DNA from: Siphonodentalium dalli
Lineage: Eukaryota; Mollusca; Scaphopoda; Gadilida; Siphonodentaliidae
Length of the DNA stretch: 64,000 bases
NCBI GenBank assembly: GCA_032622095.1
Contig: CP136061.1
Span: 127,608,754 to 127,672,753, forward strand
Direction: 5' to 3'
This document shows positions 45,901 to 60,900 of this stretch, in pieces; the stretch's first letter is position 1; each line of letters starts with the position of its first letter. The notes under the pieces are model-generated. The model ran no database searches. It was given only the letters and a program-made list of their open reading frames with translations, and was not told the DNA's origin. The position numbers and the translations under genes were made by a program.

Positions 45901-48900
45901 ATTATCAATTCTGAATGTGATGATGGCAATGGATGTTCTAGTGTCATTTTAAATATGTGAATGTTATACCCACAATAGTAGTTTTATAGCTTACAGGTGT
46001 AGATTCATACATTTGTGTAGTTTATCGTCAGAAATAGAGTCGAATTTTGTTTGTTTTATCAACTTCTGGTTGGTCGTTGTCAATTTCGACCAATAAAGTT
46101 TCAGCCCGTCATACAGATTCAGCAATCTCCCGACGAATAATGATGTTTTTTAGCAGGTTAATAACTAGTTAATGAAAATAAAGTTTCTCCGACGTAATTA
46201 TGTATGTTTGCTTTCTGAACTAAAAGTGAAGTCAAATTTAAATTTCACCACATTGTTGAATGTTGAACTATCTTATTATTAAATATGATTTTATTCATTA
46301 CAGGGTTTGGGAAAAACAATCGAAACTATTGCATTTTTGGCTCATCTGCTTGAAGTTAATGAGACTGGACCGCATGTCATTATTGTACCATCCTCCACAA
46401 TAGGTGAGTTTAATTATCTGCAGCTAACCTCAACAACTTTATTCTTGCTTCCATAAACTTCCAATTTAAATGGAAATGGTTTGTTTGATTCTCCAACTTA
46501 TATATATGTACGTATTTTGGGAGGAATGTTATCAAAAAAACATGCATACACAGAAAAGTTTCATGTAGTTCGCTGACAATCTTCATGCAAACAATTCTTC
46601 GAGAAAAATATCCATTTTTAGCTCAACTTTACTTTGTAAAGTTTGAGCTATTGCCATGGCTTGGTATCCGTTGTGTGTGAGGGTGTGTGTGCGTGATTCG
46701 TCAACAATTTCCTTTAGCATGGGCTACAGTTCGTACCTTTGGTCCGATTATTATGAAATTTGTCATGGATGTTGACATTGACATGTAGATGGGAACGAGT
46801 CATTTTGGGGTCATTCGGAAAAAAAACATGGCCACCAGCGGCCATCTTGGATTTCAAAATTCAATCCATTAGCACGGGCTACAGGCCGTACTGTTCATCT
46901 TATTATCATGAAATTTGTCATGGATGTTAATATTGACATGTAGATGGGAACGAGTAATTTTGAGGTCATTCGAAAAAAAAACATGGCCACCGGCAGCCAT
47001 CTTAGATTTTACTCTTTGCATGACTAAATCCTTTGACACGGGCTACAGGTTGTACCTTTGGTCGGATCATCATAAAATTTGACTAAAAATGACTCGTTCC
47101 CATCTACATGTCATTCTTAACATCCATGACATGTAGATGGGAACGAGTCATTTTTGGGTCATTCGGCCAAAAAACATGACCGCCAGCTGCCATCTTGGAT
47201 TTAATCTTTGTATGACTAAATCCTTTAGCACGGGCTACAGGTCGTACCTTTAGTCTGATCATCATGAAATTTGTCATGGCTGTTGAAATTGGAATGTAGG
47301 TGGGAACGAGTCATTTTGGGGTCATTAGGACAAAAAACATGGCCACCAGCGGCCATCTTTGATTTCAAAATTTAATCCATGGATGTGGGGCACATGTCGT
47401 ACTCTTCGCCTGATCATCATGAAATTTGGGAACATTGACATGTAGATGGGAACGAGTAATTTTGGGGTCATTCGGCCAAAAAATATGGCCGCCAGCAGCC
47501 ATCTTGGATTTTACTTACCTTTAGTCTGATCATCATAAAATTTGTCGTGGATGTTAACAATGACATGTAGATCGTAACGAGTCATTTTGGGGTCATTCGG
47601 CCAAAAAACATGGCCTCCAGCAGCCATCTTGGATTGGATTTTACTCTTTGTATGACTAAATCCTTTAGCACGGGCTACTGGTCGTACCTTTAGTCTGATC
47701 ATCATAAAATTTGTCATGAATGTTAATAATGACATGTAGATGGGAACGAATCATTTTGGGGTCATTCAGCCAAAAAACATGGCCACCAGCAGCCATCTTA
47801 GATTTTACTCTTTGTATGACTAAATCCTTTGGCACGGACTACAGGTCGTACCTTGAGTCTGATCATCATGAAATTTTTCATGGCTGTTGAAATTGAAATG
47901 TAGATGGGAACGATTCATTTTGGGGTCATTAGGACAAAAAACATGGCCGCCAGCGGCCATCTTTGATTTAAAAAATTAATCCATTAGCACGGGCCACAGG
48001 TCGTACTCTTCGCCTGATCATCATGAAATTTGTCATGGATGTTAATATTGACATGTAGATGGGAACGAGTAATTTTGGGGTCATTCGGCCAAAAAACATG
48101 ATGCGCATCTTAGATTTTACTCTTTGCATGACTAAATCCTTTAGCACGGGCTACAGGTCGTACCTTTAGTCTGATCATCATAAAATTTGTCATGGATGTT
48201 AACAATGACATGTAGATGGGAACGAGTCATTTTGGGGTCATTCAGCCAAAAAACATGACCACCAGCAGCCATCTTGGATTTTACTCTTTGTATGACTAAA
48301 TTCTTTAGCACGGGCTACAGGTCGTACCTTTAGTCTGATCATCATGAAATTTGTCATGGATGTTAATATTGACATGTAGATGGGAACGATTAATTTTGGG
48401 GTCATTCAGCCAAAAAACATGGCTGCAGCAGCCATCTTGGATTTTACTCTTTGTATGACTAAATCCTTTAGCACGGGCTACAGGTCGTACCTTTAGTCTG
48501 ATCATCATAAAATTTGTCATGGATGTTAACAATGACATGTAGATGGGAACAAGTCATTTTGGGGTCATTCGGCCGAAAAACATGGCCGCCAGTGGCCATC
48601 TTTGATTTCAAAATTCAATTCATTAGCACGGGCTACAGGTCGTACTGTTCGTCTGATCATCATGAAATTTGTCATGGATGTTAATATTGACATGTAGATG
48701 GGAACGATTAATTTTGGGGTCATTCGGCCAAAAAACATGGCCGCTGGCAGCCATCTTAGATTTTACTCTTTGCATGACTAAATCCTTTAGCACGGGCTAC
48801 AGGTCGTACCTTTAGTCTGATCATCATAAAAATTGTCGTGGCTGTTGAAATTGACATGTAGATGGGAAATAGTCTTTTTGGGGTTATTCGGCATTAAAAC

Positions 48901-51900
48901 ATGGATTTTGGATTCTACTCTTTGCATGACTAAAGCTATCAAATGTTTTTGAATTGTTGGAAAACATAGCCGCCAGCAACCATCTTAGATTTTACTTTTA
49001 TATACATGTATATATATATCTCTTCATGTTGATAAACTAGTATTAGACATTCAACTTTCCACATTCCTAATCACTCCATCGACAGTAACACATTAAATTA
49101 TTCCCTTTCCAAGTTGAGCTACAGTGTCATTGACACTTTCATTCTTTTCGAAGTATAACATGTAATTTTTCATTCTGAGGCACAAGAAGTCCATAGACAA
49201 GTATTTCACATCTATTATTCTATTTTTATCAACTTTTCTCAACACTTTACTCTTTGTTCCCTACTATCTGTTGGAATTATCACCACACAAGGCTCGTCGT
49301 GATATGGCTTTACTGCTAAAACGACGTTAAACCCAGATCAATCAATCACCACACAAGGATAGCATCATTGTTTTCAACATTCTTTAGAACACAAGCATTT
49401 CTATTTACTTAAGAAAACTGGATACGAGAGATGGAATTGTGGTGTCCTGCCCTGAGTATCTTGGTGTATTACGGGACCCAAGACGAGAGGCGGTACTCCC
49501 GTCAACAGATACTCTACAGTGATACTGAATACAATGTCATCTTAACAACGTGAGTTTTATTTACAGGCCTGACTTTAGTGTGCATGTCATCTGCAGAATG
49601 AGGTCTCCAGAGGGTGAATTTGGTGACGCTATCCCGCATAGCACCTCTGAGGACCTCATTTTGCGTAGGCCTCATCTTCTCTGGAAAGTTTCTTTATTGT
49701 CAAATTTCTATAGAAACCTCTTCACATAGACTCTATTTTTATAGATTAGTTTCTCTATATCTCCAAATTGGCAAATGACACATTGCATAATCAAGATTCC
49801 CAATGGGTGTACATCACAATATTCACCATGTGGGAACCTCAATCTGAGTCTATGTCTCCCATAGCAGATGAGGCCATGCAGAATGAGGTCACAAGAGGGT
49901 GAATTTGGTGATGCTAGCCCAATGTGTGGATAGTATCACTAAATTCACCCTCCGGGGACCTCATTCTGCTAATGACAGACACACTAAACTCAGACTTGAT
50001 TGTCTATAAATTTCTATGCAGCTTATTAATTGGGTTGTGCTGACATTTCATTGGAATTTGTGACAGGGGCCAGCCTTGAGCAGAATATAAGGGGAAAATT
50101 ACTTCTCCCTGCCACAAAAATAATGCAAAGGTGTCTCTCAAGGATGAAGTGTGTTTTACAACATTGAAGTCGATCGGTAGTAACTTTGTAGCAAAAATAG
50201 AAGTGATGTATATTATTATTTGTTTTTATTATTATTCAATTTTATATATAGTAATATGTGTGTAATGAAACAATAGTTGAAATATGAAGTCTTTTTATGA
50301 TAAGCCCTTTTGAAAAATAAGGTCTTATGTAATCAGTCTGTGCGTTAACAGTTTTGATTTTCAACCGATAACTACAGTTTGGATTATTTGATCTGAACTA
50401 CAATTGGTGTGTGTATTTCCCAGCTAAAAATACAGGCCAAGTTCAAATAAGGGTACTGTCCTATTATTTACACATCAGTTACGGCCCTTTTTTTACCACA
50501 TATTGGCATTGAAATTAGGGATATATCAGATATTCTTTGTAAGCTCATTGTTATTGTATTTTGTGGTAGTGCTACTTGAAATGGCTAAAAGGCATATTTT
50601 ACCGCACCCTAGTGATGCTCTTGGTCACATCATGGCAGCATTTTATTTCATAGTTTTGAGAGAAAACCAGCATTTAGTTTGTTATTTATCAGCAGTTATT
50701 TAAGAATGCCAACAATAACCAAAACGAAACATAATCCTGAATGCGTGCACACTATTACAGTGCATAGTAAATAAACAAGTCAGGAATTATCATAAATTTG
50801 TTTCAAAATTGGCAACTCACCATCATTTTTTTATAAACATTTATATGTAGTGACACTTGTTGGCATAATCATAGTGAATACTAATGAAATAAGCATACAA
50901 TATGTCTACAGTTCAAAATAGCACACTGTCAGCCCTCAAAATTAGCTACAGCAAAAGGCAAATCCATAGAAAAATCAGTAGAAGCCATTTAGAATTTCAT
51001 GAAGTTCTAAAGAAATGCCATAGCAGAAAAATGCCAATTTCAAGTGCTGTATTGTGGACTGTTATGTCCATTAATATTATGACCTCTTTTCAGCTATAAC
51101 ATGGCAACAGGTAGCGTAGAGGACAGGTCGTTGTTCAAGAAGGTTGAATTCCACTATGCAGTGTTTGATGAAGGACATATGCTGAAGAATATGTCATCAC
51201 TCCGATACCAGAATCTCATGAAAATATCTGTAAGTTCACCTCCAACTTCTTTTTCATCAGTTTTCAGGTACCACTCGCATGCTGTTGTAAGAGAAACCTA
51301 TAAAAAAGATATGAAAGTTAATCCTTTCAGTGCCAAGTTCAATTTTTGTATCAACCCATATTTCCTTGATCATTTTTATGTGTACCCATACCATGTATGG
51401 TACACATAATGCCGATGTCCGGATCAACCATCCGTCGTTCGTCCGTCCGTCTGTCCATCTGTCCGTCCGTCCGCCTGTCCGTAGACACTTGCTATCCGAT
51501 TCAATTACTTGAATATTTTTTATCGGATCATGTTAAAATTTTATGTGCATGTTTATGATAACACACTCCTCACCTGTATAGTTTTTGGTATCGATCGGTT
51601 GATCAGTTTAGAAATTATTAACACTTTGCATCCGCACATAGTCATGTTCTATCCGATGCCATAACTTAAGTATTTTTTGACCGATTGTGTTCATATTTGA
51701 TATGTAGGTTTATGATGACACACCCCTCACCTGTATAGTTTTTGGTATCGATTGGTTGATCGGTTTAGAAAATAATTAACCCTGCACACAAATGCTATCT
51801 GATGCATCTAAGTCAAACAATTTTCTTCTGATATGCCTCACATTTCTTACCTAGGTTTTTCTTAGCACGTTCTTTATCTGTATGGTTTTTGGTATCGTTT

Positions 51901-54900
51901 ATTTAACCCTTTCTGCTCTTGTTTTTAAATAGAATTCATCCAAGCTGTGTTGACTTCAATATTTTTCATCTGATCAGCACCAAATTTGGTACAACTGGTC
52001 CTCACCCCGAAATACAGATCAGGTTCGAATTTGAGTTTGATCTGGTATATTTTAACAGAGTTATGGCCATTTAAAATTCAATTAGCTGATAATCTAATTA
52101 ATGCCTGCAGGCACTGTTAGCTTAGAAGAGGAGATCTTATTACACAGCCAGTGTCTTATTGGAAATTAGTTTTGTTTAGCTTGACATTAGATAAATACCA
52201 TGGCTCACAGAGTCAAATCTCTTTAGACACATCACAGCGATAGTGGTTCTCTCCTGTATGGACCAGAACACCTGATCAAACAAATCTCTCAACACTAATA
52301 AAATTTCTCTCCTGACTCTCAGACTCTATCACACACAGTGTGCTAGCATCTCTAAAACATTGACAAAACCATGATTGATGACTCTCTGGTCCATTCTGTG
52401 TTCTGTACAAAATTAATTTAACCCCTTTGTTGAAACAGGTTCATGACATTAGAGACTGACTTATTGTATGGGTTTCTAAATCCAATGACATGCTTTTATA
52501 GACTGTTTGTGTTTATCAGTTCATTATTTTGGGTAAGATTAACCCCATTCTATCCGATTTTATATCCATTGATTATGTTTATAGTTCTTGGCATAGTTTA
52601 TGATAACACACCCCTAACCTGCACAGTGAGGGTCATTTGGTTTATTTGCTCAAAAATATTAACATCCTCCACCAATCCTGTTGACACAATGTGATAACTA
52701 AATATTTTTCACTTGATCACTATATAAATAATTCGGCATAAAAACATTTTATATCCAATCATTATCACTCATTTTATATCCAGGTCTATTCATCCCTCAC
52801 TTGTATAGTTGTTCAGGTATTGATTAGTTTTTGAATCGGGAACTATTAACTCTTTTGTCCCATCTAAAAGAATTTTTAATATGCAGCTAACACAAAACAT
52901 AATAAAAAAATTACAATATTAAAAAAATCATAATATGTTATATCTCACATTCCAGTGTAATAAGCAAATAAATAACTATTTTGTCTTTAACTACTATGGT
53001 GCTTCTCTCTGACTATGGATTGAGCTTAATTAGCTTTATCACTCTATAAGATATATCTGTGTTGAAGTGACTTAATAGGTTGAAATGGAATGCCACATCC
53101 GTGTTCCTATTGTGTTTATGTGAGCAAGGTGCCCAATAAGTCAGATTCCACTTGTGACCTTAATAGTAAGGTGTCAATTATTGAAACTTTTGCACTCGTG
53201 AAAAGGTTGGTGTAAGGATTTATTAAAATAGCTAATCAGTATCGCCAAGGTATGGGTTAAACATCTGCCGATTGTGATCGGCCTCTCGTTAAAATTTATT
53301 GATTATAATAATGTGATACATTGATGGAAAGAGCTCTAAATACTGTAATTTCTATATTTCATAGAAAACACAAAGTGACAAACATGACGATGATCAACCA
53401 CGGTGATGAGAATGAACTTTAAAAATTATAGATTTGATCTTGATTAGTTAATAATATTTCAATGTAATTAAACAATTACCACAACAACAAAAAAGTCTAG
53501 ACTTGATTGCTTTGATGTATGCCGTGGTGCGCGTGCAGCCGGAACGTCATGTAATGCCGCCAAAGGAAATTGGCATTGAATGTGTAGCAAGTGATTCACA
53601 GACTGACACAGATAAGAGTGTAGTTGTTGGTTTCATGTCTAGAAAAGCCGCCGGTGATTAAACAGGTATGTGTTGTGGGGTATATGAATACACAATCAAC
53701 TGTCCAAATCGCTTCTAAGCGGCTTACTCTCGTTACTTAAACTTCCGTAAATGATTTCGGCAACATTTACACGGAGTACTACGATGATAGTACGATCGTT
53801 ATCAATATTACGGTTATCCGGTTGTGGCCTCCTCCAACAGGTTGACACACGTAACCGAACCGTAACCGGTTATTCAGACAACCGTCCCAGCACTAATCAA
53901 TGCATCACATTATTATTATCAATAAATTTTAAAAATGATCATGGAAATATGGGTTGATACAAAAATCGGACTTGGCACTGAAAGGGTTAACCTATCAAAG
54001 ACTATCAATAAGGCCAAATAAAATTTAAAAGTCTGGTTGCGGGTTACAAGTCAGAAAATATTTGGGTCCGTATCCAGGCTTACAATTTTATTGTTATTTT
54101 ACTTATTTTGACACATTCTTATGGCTTTTCATGTCTTAAATTTGATCTGCAAAACAAAAACTTTAGGGTGGGGGTTAAAAATAGAGCCATTTTCAAGCCT
54201 GAAAAAGTTTGTCTGACATGTGCAGAATGAGGTCCCCAGTGGGTGAATTTAGTGATATAGATGGTAACAACCTGGATATTGTGTGTCTGATATTAGCAGA
54301 ATGAGGTCCCCAGAAGGTGAATTTAGTGACGCTATCCCACACAGCGGGCTAGCATCACCAAATTCACCCTCTGGGGACCTCATTCTGCTTACTTCTGGGA
54401 AGTATTTATAGTATCAAATTAATACTGTTTTTAGTTACTTTTTAGACGCTCGTTTGAAAAAATGGTCGTATTGTGTTAACAGTCTGTCCGTCTGTCTATC
54501 GGGGTTTCCGTCCTACCGTCGGTTTACAATTTTGGTTTCTGACCGATAACTCCAGTTGGGATTATTTTATCTGAACCAAAGTTGGTATGTGTATTTCCAA
54601 GCTAAAAATACAGGCCTTCGAATATGGGTTCCATCCAATTATTTTTACATGAGTTACGGCCATTTTTCAACTTAGAATTTGACCATATTTTGGCATTGAA
54701 ATTATGGGTATATGAGATATTCTTCGTAAACTCAAATTGTTATTGTATTTTGTGGTAGTAAAATTCAAAATGGTTAACGGGCGCATTTTGCCTTGCCCTA
54801 GCGATGGTCTTGTTCCCTTCTGTTCAGTTTTTATATTCCCTAATTTGCAGAAGTTAACGTGCATAATCGAGTTGACTAATGGGTGAACATCACCCACTTC

Positions 54901-57900
54901 ATCAACTGGGGAACTTCAATCTTATCCCAGGTCTCCCATAGCAGTTGAGACCTAAGGGAATTAGGTCCCCAGAGGGTGAATTTGCTGATGCTAGCCCACC
55001 ATGCAGGATAGCGTTACTAAATTCACTCTCTGGGGACCTAGCCCGCCATGCAGGATAACGTCACTAAATTCACTCTCTGGGGACCTCATTCTGCAAATGT
55101 CAGACCCACTATTTCAAGGCTTAGTCAATTGATAGTTTTGTTATTGAATCCTTTAAGTTTGTCATGTTGAAGCAAACAGTTTCTATCACTTTGTGGACAC
55201 GTTTTTGGGAAAATATGCATTTTTGATTCAACTGTAATTCGCATATCATAGCAAAATAGTGTAATGCCCTAAATAATCGACTCCTTAACCACAGCATAAT
55301 TGTGGGTAACTTTTCAGGATTAATCGGAAATATGGCTTGTTGCCATTCATTGGAAAGCTCTCACTGAGAGCTGTCCGATGAATTGCAACAAGCCATATTT
55401 CCATCTAAATCCTGAAAAGTTACCCATAATTCTGCTGTGGTTAAGGACTCGATTATTTAGGGCATTACTACAGGTGTTCTAGAATTGTACATCAGTGTCA
55501 TACAGATTTGGATATAGTATATGGCTATGTATGTATAACCCAGTATAATCCTGAAGTTAATTGATTGAGTGGAATCTATTGCAGGCGAGTAGGAGATTAC
55601 TGCTGACAGGAACTCCACTACAGAACAATCTCCTTGAGCTCATGTCTTTACTCAGTTTTGTGATGCCAGACATATTTGAAGGTCAATCAGAGTACCTGAA
55701 GAAAATGTTCTCGAGTATTAATGTGAGTGACTCCATCTCTGATGTCAGAGGATAATATTTGTGCAGCAGAAAATATTGCCAATGTTTCTTTCCTATACTT
55801 GAACTATATCAACCAAGGCACCTGCATTCGTAACCAATAGATTTATTGGAACCTATTGCGTACTCAAAGTACAAACATTCATCTATTTTTCAAGAAAGGA
55901 CACCACTAAGACAATTGATCACATTTTTTTATCTGAATGAATCTTCCTAGTTTTTATGAAAAAATACTTTTTCTACCAATAAATTTTTATTTTTGAATTA
56001 ACCCTTTACCCAACAAACCGGCCAAATAAAGCGTCAACAGCCTAAAATATCTTCGGTCTGTCTCAATAGAACCATACAAATATGGGTATCATTGGAACCG
56101 GCTCCTTGACCACATTGTGATAGTTACAGTTATGCCCTGTGCCAATGCATTCTCTTATATATGCGAGTCGACCATAGGTCGCCTCGCATATATAAGAGAA
56201 TGCATTGGCCTAAATAAAATCTTTTTTTAACACTTTTTACCATTTTTTCTTACATTCTTTAACAATTTTATAATTTTTAATGTGTTAAGCCAATGGTCGA
56301 CTCGCATATATAAGAGAATGCATTGGCACAGGGCCGTTCTGTTGGGTAAAGGGTTAAGTTATCCATTGAGTATATTAGATAACAGTATTCCATTTCTATT
56401 ATTGTGGCAATCACACATAGTTTGTAAGCGATCTCCAGATAATGTAGAATATAAAGATGTGGCATTCCACCTTTAAAATTCTCAATAATTATAATTGAAG
56501 ATGACTGTGCATTTGGAAAAAAATATTTATGAAAGTTGCACCTTAATTTCTAAAATTTCCTACTGATGGAAATATTTCTTACTTCTGACCAAGTTAATTC
56601 CATTACCATCATTAGTGTTGTTTTACATATTATACATGATTCAAAACTTTCATGCAGAAACCAACAGAGGATGATAAGAAGCAGAATGGTCGGTCCTCAT
56701 ATATGGATAAAAGAATAGCTCACGCTAAAAGTATTATGAAACCATTTCTTCTACGGAGGATCAAAACAGAGGTGTGTATCACGTGGGTTGAATTCAGAAA
56801 GAGAATGGCTACTTGAGGGATTTGAAACCTTTAAAATTTGCTTAAATTCATGAGGGTGGGGGGTTTAGCTAAAATTGTCCTTGTTACAACGTCCAAGTGT
56901 GTGGGTTTTGTGGAGTACCAAGATGCAGTTTTTATCCAGTGTCTGCTAGATGCGGCAGTAAATTAAGAAAATAAGGTTTTAAATTCAGTTATTGGTTATA
57001 ATGGTCTAGAAAATGTTAAATTTCCCCAGTGACGCTCACGAGTTCTGGTTTGATTTTTCAACCAATCCATTAATAATGGACCATTATACTTTCAAAGTTG
57101 ACAAGGTCAAAATATTTGTCGAAATGAAAATGTTTTGGCCAGTTTGGGAAAAAATACCATTTTTAGCTCAACATTACTTTGTCATGGATGTTAATATTGA
57201 CATGTAGATGGGAAACGAATCATTCTGGGGTCATTCGGCCATAAAACATGGCCGCTAGCAGCCATCTTGGATTTACTCTTTGCATGACTAAATCCTTTGG
57301 CACGGACTGCAAGTCGTACTTTTGGTCGGATCATTATGAAATTTGTCATGGCTGTTGACATTGACATGTAGATGGGAACGAGTCACCTTGGGGTCAATTG
57401 TCAAAAAAATTCAATCCATCAGCATGAGCTACAGGCCAGAATGTCCGTTTGACCATCATTAAATTTGTTTTTTTTTGGGTCAATCGACCATAAAACATGC
57501 CTGCCGACAGCTATCTTGAATTTTACACTTTGCATGACTAAATCCTTAGGCACACCCTACAATCCACTTCCCTCATCCAGTCATCACCAAACTTCATATT
57601 GATCTTGATATTGATTTGCTAGATGGGAGCTATCAATTGTTTTTGAATTTCATTGTAAAAAATGGCTGCCAGTGGCCATATTTGATTTTACTTTATATAT
57701 ATCTCTTCATGTTGATATCTAGTATTACTTAGACATTTCAACTTTCCGCATTCCTAATCGCTCCATTGACTGTAACACACAAAATTATCCTCTCCAAGTT
57801 GAGCTACAGTGCCATTGACACTTTCATTTTAATTTAGGCAACTGAGGTCATCAAAAATAAGTACCTGTGTTCCCAGGCAATTATATGTGGAAAATTTGAT

Positions 57901-60900
57901 GAGGGATGGAGGATTTTTATTTATGTTTTTCAAAGAATTTTAGAATGTAATGGATTTATGAATATACTTATGATATCAAATACTACAATGTTATCAGTAA
58001 ATCAATAGAATCCATTATCCCATGTTGTTTAGCCATCATATCATTAACAGAAACCTATCTAAACACCTTGGACAGATTGGAGATTGAATTTTTGAACTAT
58101 TTGAAAATTCTTGATTTGCAAATAAAACAATATTAGGCATTTTATTTGTTATTTATACTTGGTTTATGGATTTCTTTGGCTCAAAGGTAGGGGAGGTGGG
58201 AGGAAAAAAAATAAAAATAATATCTGTATATATTTTTTTAAATTTAAATTGTATAATAATCTCCTCATCTAAAACAAGCACGGCAAATATATTTTTGATT
58301 TGGATGTTTCTTTAAAGCATGATAGATGTAAAAATATTGCCTATATCAGCATCCGCCATGTTGGCGTTGACATTCCATACCATAAACTTCACCAGGAGGC
58401 TCTCTGTTCGATCGATGTTGTACATTTTACGTAAACTTATACTTTTTTTACAATTGTTTTTATATATCTGGATTAATATTCCCATTGGCAGAAATAAATA
58501 AAACCGAAAACTAAAATTTTATTTTTATTGACAAACAACATTTTTTTTGGGGTAGGGAAATCCGTAAACCAAGGAATAAAAAATAAAATGCCTTATGAAG
58601 ACTGTCTTTGACTGATGAGGTTGCTGCCTGGGAACACAGTATTTCTATTTATTTGGCCTAACAATGAAAACCTTGTGGAATGGGCCATTAGCTTTTGAAC
58701 TTTGAATTTTATCTCTTGACTTCAGGTTTTACAAGAGCTTCCGCTAAAGCATGAGCATGTGTGTATGTGTTCAATGACACCCGACCAGGACACTACATAT
58801 AAGGATAAGATGGAGGAATTTACTAAAAAGATGCGAGAAGACAGTGACTCGATGAGCAGAGCTGGAGCGGCAATGTTAATGCAACTCCGTAAAACAGCCA
58901 ACCATCATCTGTTACAGCGGTCTATATTTAACAACTCACTACTCAATGAAATTTCAGATATATTAGCCAGGGTGAGTGCTCTATAATAATCAGTTTAATT
59001 TGAGGTGATTTATTAGATTTGTATATACCTCCACTTTTGAAAATAAAAATGGGGGGTATATTGGATTGATTGCATCCATCTGTCCAGATATATATCTCAG
59101 CCTTGAATTATCATATCTGAATGAAATTTGGTATGGATGTTTGCCATCATGAGTGTTTTCAAAAGAAGGGCAAATGACTCTGTTCACATTTTCCATTCTA
59201 GAGTTATATCCTCCTTTGTTTATCTGGAAATGTTTTTGGGGTTTTTTTGTGCATCTGTAGAGATATCTTGGCACTGGATTATCGTATCTGAATGAAAGTC
59301 AATGGAGAGCTTTCCGATGAATGGCAACAAGCCATATTTCCGACTAAATCCTGAAAAGTTACCCATAATTCTGCTGTGGTTAAGAAGTCGCTTACTTAGA
59401 GCACTACTGTACATCAACTACATTGTTGAAAATTATATTGTGATGTGACTTATTATCATATAAATTTTCTTTTCTAAAAATTCACTGCTTGTTTTCTATT
59501 TTCACATCAATATATTTCCACAATGTGTAGTTCATTAGCATGAACATCAATTCATAACTTCCTAATAAGCCTGAGTAAGCTCTAACTTATCCAGGACTGA
59601 GAATAAGGTGCTGTCATTTGCAGAATGTGGTCCCCAGAGCGGGCTAGCATCACTAAATTCATCCTCTGGGTACCTCATTCTGCTTAGGCCTCATCTTCTC
59701 TGCAAAGTTTCTTTATTATCAATTTCTATAGAAACTTCTTCACATAGATTCTAGTTCTTTTTTAGTTTAGTTTCTCTATATCCCCAAATTGGCAGATGAC
59801 ATATTGCATAATCAAGGTTCCCATTGGGTGCACATCACAATATTCACCATCTGGGAACTTCAATCTGAGTCTATGTCTCCATAGCAGATGAGGCTATGCA
59901 GAATGAGGTCCCAAGAGGGTGAATTTAGTGATGCTAGCTCGCTGTGTGGGATAGTGTCACTAAATACACCCTCTGGGGACCTCATTCTGTAAATGACAGG
60001 CACACTAAACTCAGGCTTTAACTTATCTGTATTATAGTTTGTTTATTAGTGACTTTAGCTTCTTTGGAATTATATCTCAGATTTTTTTAATGATATGCAA
60101 ATATAATATCTCCATGTACCATTGATGTTGCTTGATATGTTTATCTCTGCCATGTCACGCAGAATAGTAGAAAGGCATCTTAACTTACCTGTGTTGGTAT
60201 TGTAGGAGCCATCCCACAGTGATAGAGGTGCTCTGCCTAAGTTCATCAAGGAGGACCTGGCTATTCTGTCAGACTTTGATATCCACCATACATGTCTCTT
60301 TTATCCTGTAAGTATTGTCTAATATAATTTTATCAGATTAGCCATTGTATTTGTAGCACTGTATTAACATGTTTACGTTTCAAGAACATTAAAGATTGCT
60401 CATTTGAACCACATAAATTATGGAATACCTAATTTGATAGTAGGAACAATATAGGTTGATAAATACTGAATTGTCGCTCTAAAGTCTTTTTACTAACCAA
60501 AGTTATCAAGGATTATCAGTTGTTTTGAATTTTTTTGCACATAATTAAGAAAGACATGCTTTATTTTTACACATCCGTTTTTGCAATGTAGACCTTCATC
60601 AGAATTTTCTCAACTCTAATGTGGCTGTTATTGTTTACATAACAAAGGTTTTAACCCTTTACCCAACAAACCGGCCAAATAAAGCTTCAACAGCCTAAAA
60701 TATCTTCGGTCTGTCTCAATAGAACCATACAAACATGGATATCATTGGAACCGGCTCCTTGACCACATTGTGATAGTTACAGTTATGCCCTGTGCCAATG
60801 CATTCTCTTATATATGCGAGTCGACCATAGGTCGCCTCGCATATATAAGAGAATGCATTGGCCTAAAAAAAATCTTTTTTTAACACTTTTTACCATTTTT

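Noticed and set aside
46617-49145. Short open frames (47511-47735, 48305-48538) with repeated peptide sequence
   Set aside because: They arise from the tandem array units, are not spliced to anything and have no start context or domain.
51101-51409. 102-codon ORF beginning [11 protein letters not shown] as a gene start
   Set aside because: It is SMARCAD1 exon 12 and follows TYN from the previous exon; after 51229 it runs into the intron.
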